A stretch of 64,000 bases of DNA from Elysia chlorotica (GCA_003991915.1 RQTK01000208.1:523793-587792); one strand, 5' to 3'. Positions 43,601-55,313 are shown, counted from the first letter of the stretch. Translations and numbers: made by a program. Notes: generated by a model from the sequence alone, not told the origin.

Positions 43601-44091
43601 ATATACGGGGACAGATACAACTGGGAGTGCTTCCAATAGAAAAGATTAAAAAGGAAAATAAAATAAAAAGGTGAAAGGAAACCTAAAATGTGAAACAGAT
43701 GATGAATACTTTATACCACTTCAGGTAGGCGGAGAGACGTGACTTGAAACTTATTCGAACCAAAATCAATACCAGTATTTGCTATTGAAATAATATTCAT
43801 GGAAAAAAAGTATAAATTCTCATTACTACTCACCCTTGTTTGATACTATTTATAATCATGTTTGGAAACATTGGTGTATCCTGTACACATTTTTTTTGGA
43901 ATTTGATATTTGAGTTTATTGATATGTATGTCGTTCTATTTAGTAATTTTTTCAATCTATAAGGTAATTGCTAAAATGAATTAGTAATTAGGAAGGAAGA
44001 AAAAAAGTGTGCTTGCGCTCTTTCATTCCTTTAAAAAAATTTTTGCGAGGATGTAATGTTCAGAAAAAAAAAAACACAACAACGACGACCA
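43601..44091. other. AT-rich unassigned sequence
   Basis: No gene or repeat family recognised. Confidence 0.35.
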
Positions 44092-44275
<184 letters not shown>

Positions 44276-44544
44276 TGTGTGATAATGAAAATGGTGATAT
44301 ATTTATCATGATAAATGGTGCTGCTCTTGCGGATGAACATATCAATAATGACCATGATGATAACAGTACAGAATCAATGATAGTGAAATTATGAAAATTG
44401 AAAAAAGGAAAAACACAAATCTAATGTTTAAATAAACATTTATCAACGCTCTACCACTTCCACTTGTTTTCCCCAAAGCAATTGATAATAGAGATAAATC
44501 GAGTCCCGTGATCGCTAATTTCTACAAAAGATAGGACTCTTAAA

Positions 44545-44606
44545 GAATAATAATAAAGTGCATTTATATAGCAGCCTTTCCATAGTGTTTCTCAAAGCGC
44601 TTTACG
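44545..44606 (-). mobile_element. Short tail-type element, antisense
   Basis: AATAATAATAAAGTGCATTT then ATATAGCAGCC and CTCAAAGCGCTTTACG. In reverse this is the same order as 16006-16117: GTAAAGCGCTTTGAGA, an ATATAAATG-like block, an ATT run. Confidence 0.7.
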
Positions 44607-44829
44607 TTTTTTTTAAATCAAGCAATCGATAACATATCATTTTGCTAAAATTATTGTGTTTTTTTTATATATTACACAGAATTATTATAAAGTTTTAGTT
44701 TATAGCTCGTGTAATAAAAGTGTTATTATATATTTATTTTTATAATCTTTTTAAATAATTAGCAATTAAATTTTATTTTTAATTTATTATAATTAAATTA
44801 ATATTTTTTTTTTATGGAGAAAGCAGATG

Positions 44830-44886
44830 ACACATAACAAGCACTAGCATGAATTTCTCAGTTTTAGATTAAAGTAAATTTATGAT
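44830..44886 (+). repeat. Source-like copy of a 53-bp insertion
   Basis: CACATAACAAGCACTAGCAT to AGTAAATTTATGATA matches 45343-45395 with a few differences. Confidence 0.8.
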
Positions 44887-45325
44887 AAAATAATTTGTAT
44901 AATAAAGAAGGTAGCATGACCTTGAGTAAATACTCATTTTAAAAGAAGAAGCTATTAAACGTGTGTCTAATAATATTTCTCATTGGGCAGGTCGTCAATC
45001 CGTAAGCGGGACATTTCAAGTGCAGGAGATATTTTTAAACTCATTGCCTTTTCTTTGTCAATTATTGGCACTGGCTACTAACAAATGCTCAAGTGTACAG
45101 CATTTTTGTAATTATTATTATATTAAGACTTGTACTATACATATCATATTAAGATGTTTACGATAGATAGCCTACCGTCAGCAATTGCCAGATGTTTTAA
45201 TCATTGGAATTGAGTGCTTATGGTATCAACCATTAAACACGGCGAGCTACCAGGATACTTAACACTATTGGTCATAGCAGTTGTGCAACTGGTATGATGC
45301 ATTGTGGTTTCAGGTTTCTATTCAC
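44887..45325. other. AT-rich unassigned sequence
   Basis: No gene recognised. Confidence 0.35.
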
Positions 45326-45412
45326 TAGAATGCAATTTTACACATAACAAGCACCAACATACATTTCTCAGCTTTAGATTAAAGTAAATTTATGATAGAA
45401 TGCAATTTTACA
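45326..45412 (+). mobile_element. 53-bp insertion flanked by a 17-bp target-site duplication
   Basis: TAGAATGCAATTTTACA occurs at 45326-45342 and 45396-45412. Between them is a copy of the 44830-44886 sequence. A 17-bp duplication fits target-primed retrotransposition, or a templated insertion during break repair. The insert has no tail or coding capacity. Confidence 0.8.
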
Positions 45413-45632
45413 TAATGTATTAGCAGCCGTAAGAAATCTTTTTTCATAGAAATCGAACAAGAGACTTTAAGTGCACCTTAAATTTGGGATAATTGTTTAA
45501 GATGGTGAATACTCCGGTATAAAGAATGTGAGTTCACCAATAGTACTGAACGTGCTTAGAAGACATAACATCTAATACAGGTTCAAGTTAGCTCATCAAG
45601 CAAAAAGGAGTTGGTAATGCTAAACATTGCAA
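45413..45632. other. Unassigned sequence with a small dispersed repeat
   Basis: About 45565-45625, GGTTCAAGTTAGCTCATCAA resembles 690-755 and 60275-60330. Confidence 0.45.
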
Positions 45633-45906
45633 AGTTGAGTTGGTTCAACGTCCAACGTCAGCACTGTATAGGTTATATTGTGGACGGTCCCCAAGACTGA
45701 CATCTGACAATTTTATGTGCTGCCACACATGAAACAGGGTGGGAATACCATGACTCCTGTTACAGCCGGTCAAAATATACTGTTACCGACCAAACCAGTT
45801 ACAGGAGACGAAATTGGACAAATCGATCTGCCGATCGTGAGATTCGAACCGCGGACCTGCCGATTTAGAGACCGACGCTCTATCACATGAGCCAGTTCAC
45901 CCCCCT
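45633..45906 (-). mobile_element. SINE, full length, second-type head
   Basis: GTTGAGTTGGTTCAACGTCC tail, CCATGACTCCTGTTACAGCC body, linker ACGAAATTGGACAAATCGAT, box B GAGATTCGAACCGCGGACC, box A CGCTCTATCACATGAGCCAG. Confidence 0.93.
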
Positions 45907-46387
45907 CTCACGTCTTCCAACAAAATGGAACAACCTTTTCAGCGAAATCTCATGATAAATAGAGCACACAAAAGAAACAAAAACAACAAGAACAACAAAA
46001 AAAAAAACTATTAGCTATTCGAATCCATTTTAAGACATAATGAATATTAACCACAATTAAACATGATGACACAATTCACGATAATGAGACAATTCCTTTA
46101 CCAGAAACCTGCCAGACATGTGCCCTTCAAGCCTATGCATAGATTCCTTTTTAGATTCCCCAATAACAATGTAAGTTATTGTTTATGATGATCCTTGTAG
46201 AGTCTATGCCTTACAAAATTAGCAAGTTATTCTTGTTTACTGCTTGGTGGAGAATGTTGCTAGACTGTGGACATTGTTAGCCGCACGTAGACCACTGACA
46301 CTAGTTACTTCACTGTTCATTTTCAAACTTCTCAGGAAGCATTCCTTTTTCTTCACAGGCGAGATGTGGGGGAGGGGGTGAGGGGCG
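45907..46387. other. Unassigned sequence
   Basis: No gene recognised. An AAC-rich patch at 45970-46010. Confidence 0.35.
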
Positions 46388-46495
46388 GGGTGAGAGGGTG
46401 GCTGTGACTGGTTGAACGTTGGTCACCCGACCAGAAGGTCCGCAGTTCGAAACGCACGATTGGTCGAAATGTATTCGTCCAATTTCACCGCACCC
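46388..46495 (+). mobile_element. SINE head only, second type
   Basis: GTGGCTGTGACTGGTTGAAC (box A region), GGTCCGCAGTTCGAAACGC (box B) and ATGTATTCGTCCAATTTCAC linker. No body follows. Confidence 0.7.
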
Positions 46496-46595
46496 CTTTA
46501 CCGATCTATTTATTAATGTTGTACTTCAACTTAGTGCAAACCACCATGGATAAGCCTTAGATTGTAAAAAAAAAAAATCCTCTAGCATTATAATT

Positions 46596-47052
46596 GTTGC
46601 TTTATAAACTGATTTCAGCGAATCAAGTGTCACAGAGAGTTAAAGAAATAAAATCACTGTTTTTTAGTTAGTTCTGATTATTTTGTGAAGAACGCACACA
46701 CAATAAGAAGTATAAAATTTATCGGCTAACATTTATCACTACTGTTTAGTAAGCTCGAAATGATCTCCTGTCGTATTGGGCTTATAGTGACGCTTGAAAA
46801 CGTTTCATTTAATTCGTACACAATTTTTCTTTTTTTTAACCTTGTTTTATAAAATGATTCAGGCGATTCAAATGTCACATAGAGTTGAAAAAATAACATT
46901 ATTTTTTGTTACTCCTGATTATTCTGTGACGAACCAAAAAAAGAAGTATAAAATTTATCGATTAACAGTTATTAATGTTTTTTGTAAGCTCGAAATAACT
47001 CTTGCCGTTTTAGTCTCCTAGTGTTTCATTTAGTTCAAACATAATTTTCTTT
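46596..47052 (+). repeat. ~246-bp tandem duplication
   Basis: TTGCTTTATAAACTGATT, AAGAAGTATAAAATTTATCG, AGCTCGAAAT and CGTTTCATTTAATTCGTAC recur from 46842 as TTGTTTTATAAAATGATT and so on. Divergence is noticeable. Confidence 0.85.
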
Positions 47053-47243
47053 TTCCAACCTGAAATCTTCAAGTTAACTTTGAGGTTTAGTGAATGAATT
47101 AGAATTTTTAAATGAATAATTGTAACATTAAGAAAAATTACAAACAAAAGTTTACTGTACCCTGGAGTTATAAAGGCAATCAACGTCAACCAAAAGTCAG
47201 AACAATCTTAAACGTTTACAGGTGTCAAGCTTTTGTACGACCA
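47053..47243. other. Unassigned sequence
   Basis: No gene or repeat recognised. Confidence 0.3.
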
Positions 47244-48606
47244 GGTGTGTGAGTGAGTGTGTGAGTGTGTGAGTGAGTGTGTGAGTGAGTGAGTGAGTGA
47301 ATGAGTGAGTGAGTGTGTGAGTGAGTGAGTGAGTGAATGAGTGAGTGAGTGTGTGAGTGTGTGAGTGAGTGAATGAGTGAGTGAGTGGGTGAGTGAATGA
47401 GTGTGTAAGTGTGTGACTGAGTGAAATAGTGAGTGAGTGAGTGGGTGAGTGAGTGAGTGGGTGAGTAAGGGAGTGAGTGAATGAGTGAGTGAGTGAGTTA
47501 GTGAGTTAGTGAGTGAGTGAGTGAGTGAGTGAGTGGGTGAGCGAATGGGTGGGTGAGTGAGCGAGTGAGAGAGTGGGTGAGTGAGGGAGTGAGTGTATGA
47601 GTGAATGTATGAGTGAGTGAGTGAGTGGGTGTTTAAGGGAGTGAGTGAGCGAGTGAGTGAGTGAGTGAGTGGGTGAGTGAATGGGCGGGTGAGTGAGCGA
47701 GTGAGTGAGTGAGCAAGCGAGTGAGTGAGTGAGTGAGTGAGTGGGTGAGTGAGTGAGTGGGTGAGTGAGTGAGTGAGTGGGTGAGTGAATGGGTGGGTGA
47801 GTGAGCGAGTGAGTGAGTGGGTGAGTGAGTGAGTGAGTAAGTGGGTGAGTGAGTGAGTGTAGGAGTGAGTGTATGAGTGAGTGAGGGAGTGAGTGAGTGG
47901 GTGAGTGAGTGAGTGAGTGTATGAGTGAATGTATGAGTGAGTGTGTGAGTGAGTGGGTGAATGAGGGAGGGAGTGGGTGAGTGAGTGAGTGAATGAATGA
48001 GTGAGTGAGTGAGTGAGTGGGTGAGTGAGTGGGTGAGTGAGTGAGTGAATGAGTGAGTGAGTGAGTGTGTGAGTGAGTGATGAATGAGTGAGTAAGTGAG
48101 TGGGTGAGTGAGTGAGTGAGTGAGTGAGTGAGTGAGTGATGAATCAGTGAATGATTGAGTGAGTGGGCAAGTGAGTGGGTGAGTGAGTGAGTGTGTGAGT
48201 GTGAGAGTGAGTGAATGAGTGAGTGAGTGGGTGAGTGAGTGTAAGAGTGAGTGTAAGAGTGAGTGTATGAGTGAGTGAGTGAGTGAGTGGGTGAGTAAGG
48301 GAGTGAGTGAGTGAGTGAGTGAGCGAGTGAGTGAGTGAGTGAGTGAGTGGGTGAGTGAGTGAGTGAATGAGTGAGTGGGCAAGTGAGTGAGTGAGTGAGT
48401 GAGAGAGTGAGTGAGTGAGTGAGTGAGTGAGTGAGTGAGTGAGTGAGTGAGTGAGTGAGTGAGTGAGTGAGTGAGTGAGTGAGTGAGTGAGTGAGTGAGT
48501 GAGTGAGTGAGTGAGTGAGTGAGTGGGTGAGTGAGTGAGTGAGTGAGTGAGTGAGTGAGTGAGTGGGTGAGTGAGTGAGTGAGTGAGTGAGTGAGTTATT
48601 GAGTGA
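47244..48606. repeat. 1.36-kb (GTGA)n array
   Basis: Tetramer GTGA with GTGT, GTGG, ATGA, GCGA and GGGA variants. The last ~190 bp are almost pure. The 249-codon Thr-His-Ser-Leu frame on the minus strand is the repeat translated, not a gene. Confidence 0.98.
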
Positions 48607-48615
48607 AGGAATGTA

Positions 48616-48697
48616 TTGGGTTTTTAACGTCCAACGTCAGCAGCAACACTATACTGTGGGCGGAATCCAAGACTACCGTCTGACAATATTACGTGCA
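48616..48697 (-). mobile_element. SINE tail fragment abutting the GTGA array
   Basis: GGGTTTTTAACGTCCAACGT, CACTATACTGTGGGCGGAAT, GACTACCGTCTGACAATATT. The array ends about 10 bp upstream. Confidence 0.85.
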
Positions 48698-49127
48698 TGG
48701 TTAGTACTGCTTCTACAGCCATATTTATTACTTTAAAAAAACCCAACATTTTATTTTGCCGATGCACGTTCGATTAACTCATTGCTTTGACAACCCTTTA
48801 GAGGTAAAACATTCTTTAGAACTAGAGAAGCTAGTTTCCTTTTTATAATAAATAAATTATGATACACCACACATCATGATTATTTCTGCAAAAGAATTTT
48901 TAAGCTCTCCATTGAAGCCAAGAAATATCACTCGCCAAATTTAGGCTCTATACAATATGTTTCAGCGTAACCCAGGTTAAATGTGATTACACAAATCTTG
49001 AGAAGACAATTCAATTTAGCTGCACACTCCTTTTAGCCGGCAATATTAAATTAAGTGCACATCACGCGCAATTGCCCTCTGTTCCAGCTACGATACGTCA
49101 ATGTATGTTGGCTTCTCACGTTATAAG
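48698..49127. other. Unassigned sequence
   Basis: No gene recognised. Confidence 0.3.
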
Positions 49128-49147
49128 CCCCCCCCCCCCCCCCCCCC
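49128..49147. repeat. C20 homopolymer then A-rich
   Basis: Twenty C followed by A/AC-rich sequence to 49190. Confidence 0.95.
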
Positions 49148-49375
49148 AAAAAAAACAAAACATAATAAAAAAAAAACAAAGGATAAAAAAATTAATCAAC
49201 AAATACGCCCTCCGCCAAAGATTCGCCTATACATTTTGGATACATTTCTCTACTGAAGAATGGGCGATAGTAAATTGTTTGCGCAAAAAGCCCACAAAAA
49301 ACAACAACAACAGCAACAACCAAGCAACAACAATCAAATATCTCTTAACTCTCTCACTCTCGTTCACACACATAC

Positions 49376-49388
49376 TCTTTCGCTCTCG

Positions 49389-49429
<41 letters not shown>

Positions 49430-49442
49430 TTTTTCTCTCTGT
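49376..49442. repeat. (CT)n microsatellite
   Basis: CGCTCT then pure CT. Confidence 0.95.
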
Positions 49443-49997
49443 TATATCAAACATGGTATCTATATAAATCTTAAGTTTAGATAATTATGAGATCGTAATT
49501 GGGTACATGCAACACTTTGATGTCATCCAACAAAAAAAAAGAGCTGCACTGGTATTTAATATTTTTTTTGTCAAGGCTTTCCTCGAAATTTTCAGCATCA
49601 GCACATGTTTTTTTTCTTGAACCATAATATAAAAAAATAACAATAGAAACGAAAAAAAAAAAAAAAAACACAAAAAAAAAACGCCAAGAAAAATACAACA
49701 AGCAAAACACACCACGAGTACGCTCGTTTCTACGTAATTATGCCTAACTTTTAAAAAGAGGACACTATTGGGCTTGCTCATTATAATTATTCTAACGACG
49801 AGTTTAACGCTTCCGTGAAGTGATAAATAAGGCACATTTTCTTTAAAATTCCATAGCAACAAAGTGAACGTGCAAACGACAGACTTTTTTTTAAGTGCCA
49901 TCGACTAGCTGGGATGTAAACCATTATTGCTAGACCTCATAAATATTATAGGTAATGTGATTTTACCATGAATTAAATAACTTAGTTGGAAGTAATT
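49443..49997. other. AT-rich unassigned sequence
   Basis: A 138-codon minus frame (49485-49901) runs through A-runs and a poly-Phe stretch and is not supported. Confidence 0.35.
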
Positions 49998-50050
49998 CAG
50001 AATACAGAATACAGAATGCAGGATACAAAATACAGAATTCAAAATACAGA
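49998..50050. repeat. 7-bp (AGAATAC/AAAATAC)n
   Basis: Heptamer array, opposite-strand counterpart of 36816-36857. Directly adjacent to a MITE fragment. Confidence 0.85.
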
Positions 50051-50208
50051 TATATCGTATGTTTTGTTCAGCCTTCAAGCCTGCTTGACTAAAATGTAAA
50101 CTGTTCTAACTGTTTCTAATTAAACAAATGATATAGCTCACTTTGGTTCTGAACAAAAAAATAATTCTTTATTTCGGTGAACCTGTCTGTTATTTTAGTA
50201 AGCCTCAG
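50051..50208 (-). mobile_element. MITE fragment
   Basis: TTTTGTTCAGCCTTCAAGCC, GATATAGCTCACTTTGGTTC, TTTCGGTGAACCTGTC and the end TATTTTAGTAAGCCTC. The outer half is missing. Confidence 0.75.
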
Positions 50209-50218
50209 GCAAAATATT

Positions 50219-50337
50219 TGTCGGACTAGTCCCCCAATGGTATGGTGGGTGTCAGTATAATTTGGCACACTGAGATAGAAGATATAGTTTTCCTGCCCAG
50301 TATCTGTGGTAGCAAGTAAATATTTTTAGACGTGGAT
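50219..50337 (+). mobile_element. Diverged SINE body fragment
   Basis: GTCGGACTAGTCCCCCAATG, GGTGGGTGTCAGTATAATTT, TGGTAGCAAGTAAATATTTT. Confidence 0.6.
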
Positions 50338-50563
50338 TTCTTGCCATATTGGATCCTGCAAATTATGCATTTTATGAATAAGACTGGAACATCAATGCAC
50401 ATGTGAGGGAAAAAACTTGAACATTGAACATACACATTTAGTATGGTTGATACAAGGACTACTATATGTCCTTGGGTTGGTATTAAACAGTTTAAGACAC
50501 ATATACATAGCATTTAGTAAAAAAAACATAGCTCAATAGTTATGAATCTACACACACAGACAC

Positions 50564-50858
50564 GGGGGTCGAACTGGCTCAAGTGGTAGAGCGTTGGTCC
50601 CCAAAATGGGAGGTCCGCGTTTCGAGTGCCACGATCTGCAGATTTATTTATCTGATTTCCTCCCCTGTAACTGATTGGGTCGTTGTCAGTATAATGTGAC
50701 CGGCTGAGAAAGGAGCTATTGTATCCCCGCCTTATCTCGTGTGTGGCAGCACATACAATTGTAAAATTGTCAGGCGTCAGTCTCGGGGCCCGTCCACAAT
50801 TTTAGACTATAAAATTATAGTACTGACGTTGGACGTTAAACCAACGCAACTCTCACTC
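50564..50858 (+). mobile_element. SINE, full length, second-type head
   Basis: GAACTGGCTCAAGTGGTAGA (box A), CGTTTCGAGTGCC (box B with one change), TTTATCTGATTTCCTCCCCT linker, full body and tail GGACGTTAAACCAACGCAAC with CTCACTCACACACACTC after it. The AAAATTGT motif near 50760 is duplicated. Confidence 0.93.
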
Positions 50859-51411
50859 ACACACACTCATAACATACCAACACAAGCACGTTAAATAATA
50901 TGGCAATGTTGGAGCAATCTGACGGAGGCTGATACAAACAAGTGTTTACATTTGTCTACTCTTGCCCTTCCTTATATATATTTACTATTACATATAGAGA
51001 AACTTGTGCACCATACGTTTATTCAATAATGTTATTGACTGACCAGCTAAAATGGTAATGATGGAATCTCATGAAGGGTTCGACCGTCTCCGTAAAGAGT
51101 TCTTTGATATATGTAAGGGCTGCAAATTATGCATACATTTCATGAATAAAAACGGAACTGTGATGTACAAAAGAACTGCAGGAGTTCTAACTAGAGCATA
51201 ATTATTAAGCCTCTTTGCAACCGTGTAATAAATATGAATAAAGGAACTGCATGATTATTGTTTTTCTGTAGATCAAAACGGATAATTATACCGTCTCAAA
51301 CTTCCATATTTTTATTTACAGAAGCATTGCGTATGTATTAATGAGCTCTCTTTCTGCTCATCAATTCCTTTGAGACATTGAGACCGTCATAATATAATTA
51401 TATATAGACAA
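50859..51411. other. AT-rich unassigned sequence
   Basis: 51120-51185 (TGCAAATTATGCATACATTT then GAATAAAAACGGAACTG) is a diverged repeat of about 50355-50405. Confidence 0.4.
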
Positions 51412-51500
51412 AGATAGATAGATAGATAGAGAGAGAGATAGAGATAGAGAGCGAGAGCGAGAGACAGAGATAGGGAGAGAATAAGAGAGAGTAAAGAAAA
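51412..51500. repeat. (GATA)n / (GA)n
   Basis: Compound purine-rich microsatellite. Confidence 0.93.
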
Positions 51501-51652
51501 AGAGCGCAAAACCTAGACAATCACTTACAGGTCGAATCATGTTACAGATTACCTTGTAATCTATTTATCACAGTAACAAAGCAATCCGAGGAACATAGAA
51601 GCTATTTATTATATATTTATAATAAGACAACCACTATAATACGGACGCATCA

Positions 51653-51679
51653 ATCTATCTATCTATCTATCTATCTATA
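51653..51679. repeat. (CTAT)n microsatellite
   Basis: Short pure CTAT array. Confidence 0.93.
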
Positions 51680-51759
51680 TAATAAAAAGTATATATAAAA
51701 GAAAGGCGTAATATTATATTCAATTGTTTAGATATCCTAGAAGTTCTGTATTGAATCTT

Positions 51760-52110
51760 TAATTATGGTCTCCCACCTTTTGTGTATGTTTTCTCCATTC
51801 GTCTCTGCAAGTTTCTGCTATGTTGAAATCCCAATGGTTTCATGTATAGAAATAGCGGCTCAGTTCAAGGCTAGGTTTTGTTGAGACGTCAGTAGCTTGT
51901 TTGAGGTGAATGTCATCAGTTTTGCCATGGACATCTTTCAGTTTTTCAGCATTTCCCGATTGTCTCTTTCTTTCCTGACAAGGAGGTGCAGTTATTGAGC
52001 GTCAATGTATGTGTTGGTAACCAGTGAATGTACATGGATTTCAAGCCTGTGGTAAATTCAAGTTTTAAGTATTGGGTGAGCTTACCCTTTTTCGGTTGAC
52101 ATTCAACACA
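51760..52110 (-). pseudogene. Possible coding relic, unidentified
   Basis: Read on the minus strand, several adjoining frames have protein-like content: 52105 downward gives ECQPKKGKLTQYLKLEFTTG, another frame gives LLVRKERDNREMLKN, and the last gives CRDEWRKHTQKVGDHN before a TAA at about 51760. The closing DEWRK-type motif recalls the C-terminus of some LINE polyproteins, but stops and frameshifts separate the parts and I do not recognise the family. Confidence 0.25.
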
Positions 52111-52124
52111 GGTTTTTACGACAG

Positions 52125-52345
52125 TTGGAGAAAGAGAGAAAGAGAGAGGGGGGTAGAGAGTGAGTGAGAGAGGAGAGAGAGAGAGAGAAAGGGAGAGAGA
52201 GAAAGAGGAAGAGTGGGAAAGAGGGATAGAGAGGGATAGAGAAGGAAATAGAGAAGGAGACAGAAAGAGAGAGGCTGGGAGAGAGAGGGGGAGATAAAGA
52301 GAGAGGGGGAGAGAAAAAGAGAGATATTTAGAGAGAGAGAGAGAT
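52125..52345. repeat. (GA)n degenerate tract
   Basis: Purine-rich GA/GGGA/GGATAGA sequence. Confidence 0.95.
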
Positions 52346-52775
52346 AAAACTCGAACACAATAATGAACTAAACACAGGTGAATTTGTTTCGAAAGCCAAA
52401 GAATAACTTTTGATATTTCGTGCGCGCTATAAGCTCAGTAGTTTCTGGATGTCAAAAGAAAGAAGAAAGCTTTTCGATTTTTTTTCTTTGCAATGGGCTT
52501 TATAGCAAAATCCTCATTAAAAAAAAGAGAATCACCCTCGTTATTTATGACTCAATATCCAGTCTCATTATCTCTTTGTGGTGTCCAATAATATGGCTGC
52601 AAGTGTGGGAGTCAGAGACCAGTCATCGCCTAATAATTGTCTTGGGGGTCTTATCTGTTTAGACCAGTGGCGTGATATCATTCCGCCCACTCATCACGCG
52701 TAAACAGCAAGAGAGATGCTCTTTTCATAGCTCTGCCGTATTGGTTCCATCTCTTGAGACTGGACTGTCTAAATA
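52346..52775. other. Unassigned sequence
   Basis: No gene or repeat recognised. Confidence 0.3.
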
Positions 52776-52849
52776 AGTCTGTCTGTCTGTCTGCCTGTCT
52801 GTTTGTCTTGTCTCTTTGCCTGTCTGTCTGTCTGTCTGTATTGTCTGAG

Positions 52850-52916
<67 letters not shown>

Positions 52917-53530
52917 TGCTCTCTTTCTCTATACCTCTGTCTCTTTTTGTCTGTGTAACACAACCATTTTGTCTGTCAGTCTAGTATGTATATAATTATG
53001 GTATATATGTCTTTATAGCTGTGTGTCTGTCCTTGTATATAGCAATTGATGTCTGTCTGTTTGTGTGCCTGCCTGCCTGTCTGCCTGTCTTGTCTGTGTG
53101 TCTGTCTGTCTGTCTGACTGTGGGCCTGCCTGCCAGTCTGTCTGTTTGTCTGTATGTCTATCGCTCTCTTTCTTTATATCTGTCTCTATTTGTCTGTGTA
53201 ACACAACCATGTTGTCTGTCTGTCTAGTATGTGTATATGGTATATATGTCTGTATATCTGTTTTTCTGTCTGTACGTATGCCTGTCTTTCACTCTGTCTA
53301 AACATCCTAAGTATTTCTATCTAGCCGGCTTGTCTGTTTGTGTGTTTATCTGTATGTCTGCTTAGTTTCTCTGTCATAATTATGTCTGTCAGTCAGTCTG
53401 TCTAAACATCCTGTCTTTCTGTCGAGTCTGTTTATCTGTCTGTCTATTATGTTTGTCTCTATATATGTATGTCTATCTATAGTCTGTATATATTATTTCT
53501 GTCTGTCTGTCTGCCTGTCCCAAACACTAT
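52776..53530. repeat. Dispersed (CTGT)n region
   Basis: Pure CTGT at 52857-52912, with shorter blocks at 53052-53150, 53216-53230 and 53390-53520. 52915-52980 and 53162-53225 are related (CTCTTTCT..ATACCTCTGT, GTGTAACACAACCAT), so a ~250-bp segment is duplicated. Confidence 0.85.
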
Positions 53531-53681
53531 CTCTCTATGTATTATGGCCTCACTGATTTTTCTTGCTCTATCATTTTTCCTTTTTGTCTTTTACCAACAC
53601 ACAAACATAATATTACATTCGAGTGCCTTCGCTATCTTGTTTACCTGACTTTAATACAATGTGTTGGTGGAGGTCACCACA

Positions 53682-53801
53682 CATTCAACCAAACTGTATT
53701 CCGGATAGTGGGAATCCTTAGAGATGTTTGGCTTTAATTGTCATTCAACCAAACTGTATTCCGAATAGTGGGAATCCTTAGAGATGTTTGACTTTAACTG
53801 T
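53682..53801 (+). repeat. 60-bp tandem duplication
   Basis: CATTCAACCAAACTGTATTC to CTTTAATTGT, twice, with three differences (53682-53741 and 53742-53801). Confidence 0.95.
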
Positions 53802-53807
53802 CACAAA

Positions 53808-53876
53808 GAAAGGACAAGGTAACTCATTCGGTAGAGCGTACGTCTAAAAATTTGGGGGTTGCGGAATTAATCTTTA
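53808..53876 (+). mobile_element. Degenerate tRNA-like head
   Basis: GGTAACTCATTCGGTAGAGC is a good box A. The expected box B is decayed (GGGTTGCGGAATTAATC). No SINE body follows. The foldback element starts immediately after. Confidence 0.4.
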
Positions 53877-53880
53877 TACC

Positions 53881-53970
53881 GTAAGTACAACGTGGCGGTA
53901 GCTACGTCATAACATTATGCGACAAAGATGGCTTACGATGAGTCGTACGCTACCGCAACATTGTACGTAC
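53881..53970. mobile_element. Foldback element, ~90 bp (copy 4)
   Basis: GTAAGTACAACGTGGCGGTA pairs with TACCGCAACATTGTACGTAC. The interior contains GGCTTACGATGAGTCGTACG. Confidence 0.7.
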
Positions 53971-54895
53971 AGTCGCTTGTTGAGACTGCCTTGTGTAATA
54001 CAAGATGTTATTAATTTCACAAATAAATGTTATGACGCTTTGTTAGAAGAAATGAGTCATATTTACGATCCTACTATCATAATGTCATTTTCAAATAAAA
54101 TAATACATTTAATTGCGTTTTTAATTCTTGATTAAAGTGGCAAGATTGTTGCACATTTTAACATTATTTACTCATTTTCACGCGATACCCACATTAAACC
54201 AACTCAAATTGTAATGCCAAGCTTATGATGTCCAACTAAATTTTACTTAACTACTAGTTAAATAAGATCCCTTAATACCTATATTAGCGCAATCATATTC
54301 ATAATGTGATCGTCTGAGACAAGTTTTTTAACCCCCGATTTGACTCTGTGTAACTGCAAAAATTAAACTTATTGTCTTAAGTCTTGTACTCTATCGCCTT
54401 AATGATATCTGCACTGTTAATGATCCATTTGTCATGCATCTCAGATTACACGTAAGCCTTTTGCTATCATCAGTTAAGAGATTATAAATGCTGATTCAGA
54501 GCTTAAATGGAAGCCTTCAAATAGTTGTAACCTTTGTTTCAATTGTAAAAATACAAAAATCTTTAATCGTAGAAACACGAAGTTAAAAAAAACAACTACG
54601 TGATTACAAATATTACAAAAATTGCACAAAGCAATAAAGAACGTCGGAACTTTAAAAAAAAAGGAATGTAATATAGACATATTGGCATTCCCCCTTTCCA
54701 CTATTGGACGAGCTGAGGAGGACCAAACTATCAGTTTGATTGTCTCTTGTCTAACCATCATGAACCCACTCTCTGATTTTTGTTCACCATTGAATCTTCT
54801 CAGCCTATTATTATTGCTTTGTCTATCAATATATCTGTCTCCACATCCCTGGCTCCATGTTTTTGTCTGTCTGACTGGCTGGCTGTCTGTTTTTC
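53971..54895. other. AT-rich unassigned sequence
   Basis: 54183-54213 ends in CATTAAACCAACTCAAATT, a short SINE 3' end. No gene supported. Confidence 0.4.
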
Positions 54896-55000
54896 TATCA
54901 CTCTCTCCTCCCTCCCCCTCTCTCTCTCGCCCTCTCTCCCACGCCCTCTCTCTCTCTTTCTCCCTCACTCTCCCTTTCTCTCACTCTTTTCGCCTTTTTC
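54896..55000. repeat. CT-rich tract
   Basis: CTCTCC/CCCTCT pyrimidine-rich low complexity. Confidence 0.9.
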
Positions 55001-55234
55001 TTCCCTCAAACAGGTTTTTTAAATCTCTCGAATTGAAACATCTCTCTTTAAAATTCAAAATGGTCACTTCTACTGTTTCGTTATCTCAATGTTACTAATT
55101 AAGCCAAAAGTATGTACATACCATCTGCTTATTAATTCATGTTCTTTGTCCTGTGTCTGCAACTCTTTTTCATTTATGTGTACAGTTTCTGGAGTTTTCT
55201 TTATTTCCTCGCATCCCATACATCTATCTCTATA
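55001..55234. other. Unassigned sequence
   Basis: No gene or repeat recognised. Confidence 0.3.

Positions 55235-55312
<78 letters not shown>
55235..55312. repeat. (CTGT)n microsatellite
   Basis: About 19 pure CTGT units. Confidence 0.97.

Positions 55313-55313
<1 letters not shown>

Noticed and set aside
42583-43649. Three frames of 319-345 codons
   Set aside because: Made almost entirely of N from the assembly gap.
47633-48382. 249-codon Thr-His-Ser-Leu frame on the minus strand
   Set aside because: Pure translation of the GTGA array. No flanking coding sequence.
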